DNA from: Burkholderiales bacterium
GTDB lineage: Bacteria; Pseudomonadota; Gammaproteobacteria; Burkholderiales; SG8-41
DNA length: 7,476 nucleotides
Assembly: GCA_005800795.1 (NCBI GenBank)
Contig: SYEN01000223.1
Location: 1-7,476 of the forward strand
Reading direction: 5' to 3'
A program made the translations under genes and the position numbers. Below are positions 6,472-7,476 of this stretch, piece by piece (positions within the stretch are counted from its first letter, which is position 1; every line of letters starts with the position of its first letter). The notes beneath the pieces were generated by a model, which saw only the letters and a list, made by a program, of their open reading frames with translations, had not been told where the DNA came from and searched no databases.

Positions 6472-6496
6472 GTGTTGCACGCGATTGAGAACACGG

Positions 6497-7476
6497 ATGC
6501 GTATTTTCATTATTGGTTTGGTTTTGTGCCTGTTGGGATTGCCCCTGCTGCTGGTGGGCGCAGTGTATCTGGCCGTGTCGGATCGTCCTGCCATCACGCG
6601 CGAAGCCGCGTTTACGCCGGCGGATATCCAGCGAGCGGAGGCGATTATCTCGAAACATGATCCGCGCAGAATCAAAGCGGGCGCACGCCGCACAATACAG
6701 CTATCGCAGAACGAAGCCGATTTGGTGGTCAGTTTTCTGGCGGGCCGCTATGGCAAGACCAGTACACGCCTGTCGCTGCAATCGGGCGTGATATTGTTCG
6801 CATCGACCACGCCCTTGCCCCTGCGCGCGTCCGGTGGATTTTTAAATGTCGAGGCGGCGTTGCGTGGCTCTGATTCGCTGTTGGCGTTCGAATCGCTGCG
6901 TGTCGGGCGTTTATCCGTGCCCGCCTGGGTTGCCAATGGGATGCTCAAGGCGGCGGTAGCCCGGCAGAGCAAGCATGCCGGTTTTGGTGCGGTCGTCAGT
7001 ACGATAAAAGCGATCGAAGTTGCCGGTGACCAGCTCAGCATCACTTACGACTGGCAACGGGACACGGCTGATAGTATTCGCGCCGCTGTTTTGCCACCCG
7101 CGGATCAGGCGCGATTGCAGGTGTATCAAACCCATCTCGCGGCACTCAAGACACCGCCCGTCAATGCTACGGCAACTTTGCCGGAACTGTTGATGCCACT
7201 GTTCAAACTGGCGGCGGAGCGCAGTAGCAGCGGTGATCCTGTCGCAGAAAACCGTGCAGCGCTCACTGTTCTGGCGTTCCATGCCAATGGGAAAGGACTG
7301 GATACGATCGTGCCCGCTGCACGCGATTGGCCGCATCCGGTGGCGCGCAAAGTGCTGCTGGCGGGCCGCGATGATTTTTCAAAACATTTTGCGGTTTCGG
7401 CGGCGATAGTCGCCAATGCCGGGGCCGCGCTCGCCGATGTGATCGGACTCTATAAGGAAGTGCGGGATTCCCGTGG
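6497..7476 (+). CDS. Membrane-anchored protein of unknown function (3'-partial)
   Basis: This frame is open for 326 codons plus two bases and runs off the right edge. ATG 6497 is preceded by a weak GAGAA (6487-6491 region), and an in-frame stop at 6464 limits any longer start to a TTG at 6485. Residues 3-27 are strongly hydrophobic and start MRIFIIGLVLCLLG, suggesting one membrane anchor or an uncleaved signal with the rest in the periplasm; there is no proper lipobox at Cys11. Residues 60-150 look like alternating beta strands: TIQLSQNEADLVVSFLA, RLSLQSGVILFAS, GGFLNVEAALRG, then FESLRVGRLSVPAWV. Residues 220-326 look mostly helical, with TLPELLMPLFKLAAER and SKHFAVSAAIVANAGAALADVIGLYKEV. 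I do not recognise a named family or catalytic motif; I have only a vague memory of similar conserved hypothetical proteobacterial proteins. It starts 25 bases after the second permease, so it is likely co-transcribed with the importer. Confidence 0.85.
   Translation, partial: MRIFIIGLVLCLLGLPLLLVGAVYLAVSDRPAITREAAFTPADIQRAEAIISKHDPRRIKAGARRTIQLSQNEADLVVSFLAGRYGKTSTRLSLQSGVILFASTTPLPLRASGGFLNVEAALRGSDSLLAFESLRVGRLSVPAWVANGMLKAAVARQSKHAGFGAVVSTIKAIEVAGDQLSITYDWQRDTADSIRAAVLPPADQARLQVYQTHLAALKTPPVNATATLPELLMPLFKLAAERSSSGDPVAENRAALTVLAFHANGKGLDTIVPAARDWPHPVARKVLLAGRDDFSKHFAVSAAIVANAGAALADVIGLYKEVRDSR

Overview
The window looks like chromosomal DNA from a Gram-negative proteobacterium, most likely beta or gamma. 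The reasons are a GC-rich sequence (about 60% by eye), a YoaA-type XPD-family helicase, a 262-residue FabI with close similarity to the enterobacterial enzyme, a lipoprotein-type solute-binding protein, and a dispersed-repeat sequence of the GTCATTCC..GGAAT type common in those classes. This placement is inference from gene families and has not been checked by any search.

Layout: (1) 1-1596, plus strand: the C-terminal ~530 codons of a YoaA/DinG-type iron-sulfur helicase, cut by the left edge. (2) 1597-1791: the junction of two convergent genes, holding a 120-bp element (1606-1725) with imperfect 32-bp inverted ends, each end also folding into its own hairpin. (3) 1792-2580, minus strand: fabI, the NADH-dependent enoyl-ACP reductase. 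(4) 2581-2666: a compact divergent promoter region with an extended -10 promoter for fabI, a TGACGTCA palindrome over its predicted start, and a weaker candidate promoter for the rightward operon. (5) 2667-6471, plus strand: three tightly coupled genes of a peptide/oligopeptide-type ABC importer, namely a lipoprotein solute-binding protein, a DppB-like permease and a DppC-like permease, joined by two ATGA stop/start overlaps. (6) 6497-7476, plus strand: a membrane-anchored protein of unknown function, 326 codons visible, open at the right edge and with no stop codon inside the window.

The importer genes would supply the binding protein and the membrane channel. No ATPase gene is visible. Because fabI lies divergently upstream, the ATPase must be either downstream of the window or encoded elsewhere. 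The unknown gene starts 25 bases after the second permease and is probably in the same transcript. The helicase (replication-fork repair) and fabI (last step of fatty-acid elongation) are housekeeping genes with no evident functional link to the importer.

I do not see a clearly new multi-gene system here. The most interesting points are the structured repeat between the convergent genes, the predicted inner-membrane retention of the solute-binding lipoprotein (Asp at +2), the lack of an ATPase, and the uncharacterised downstream gene.
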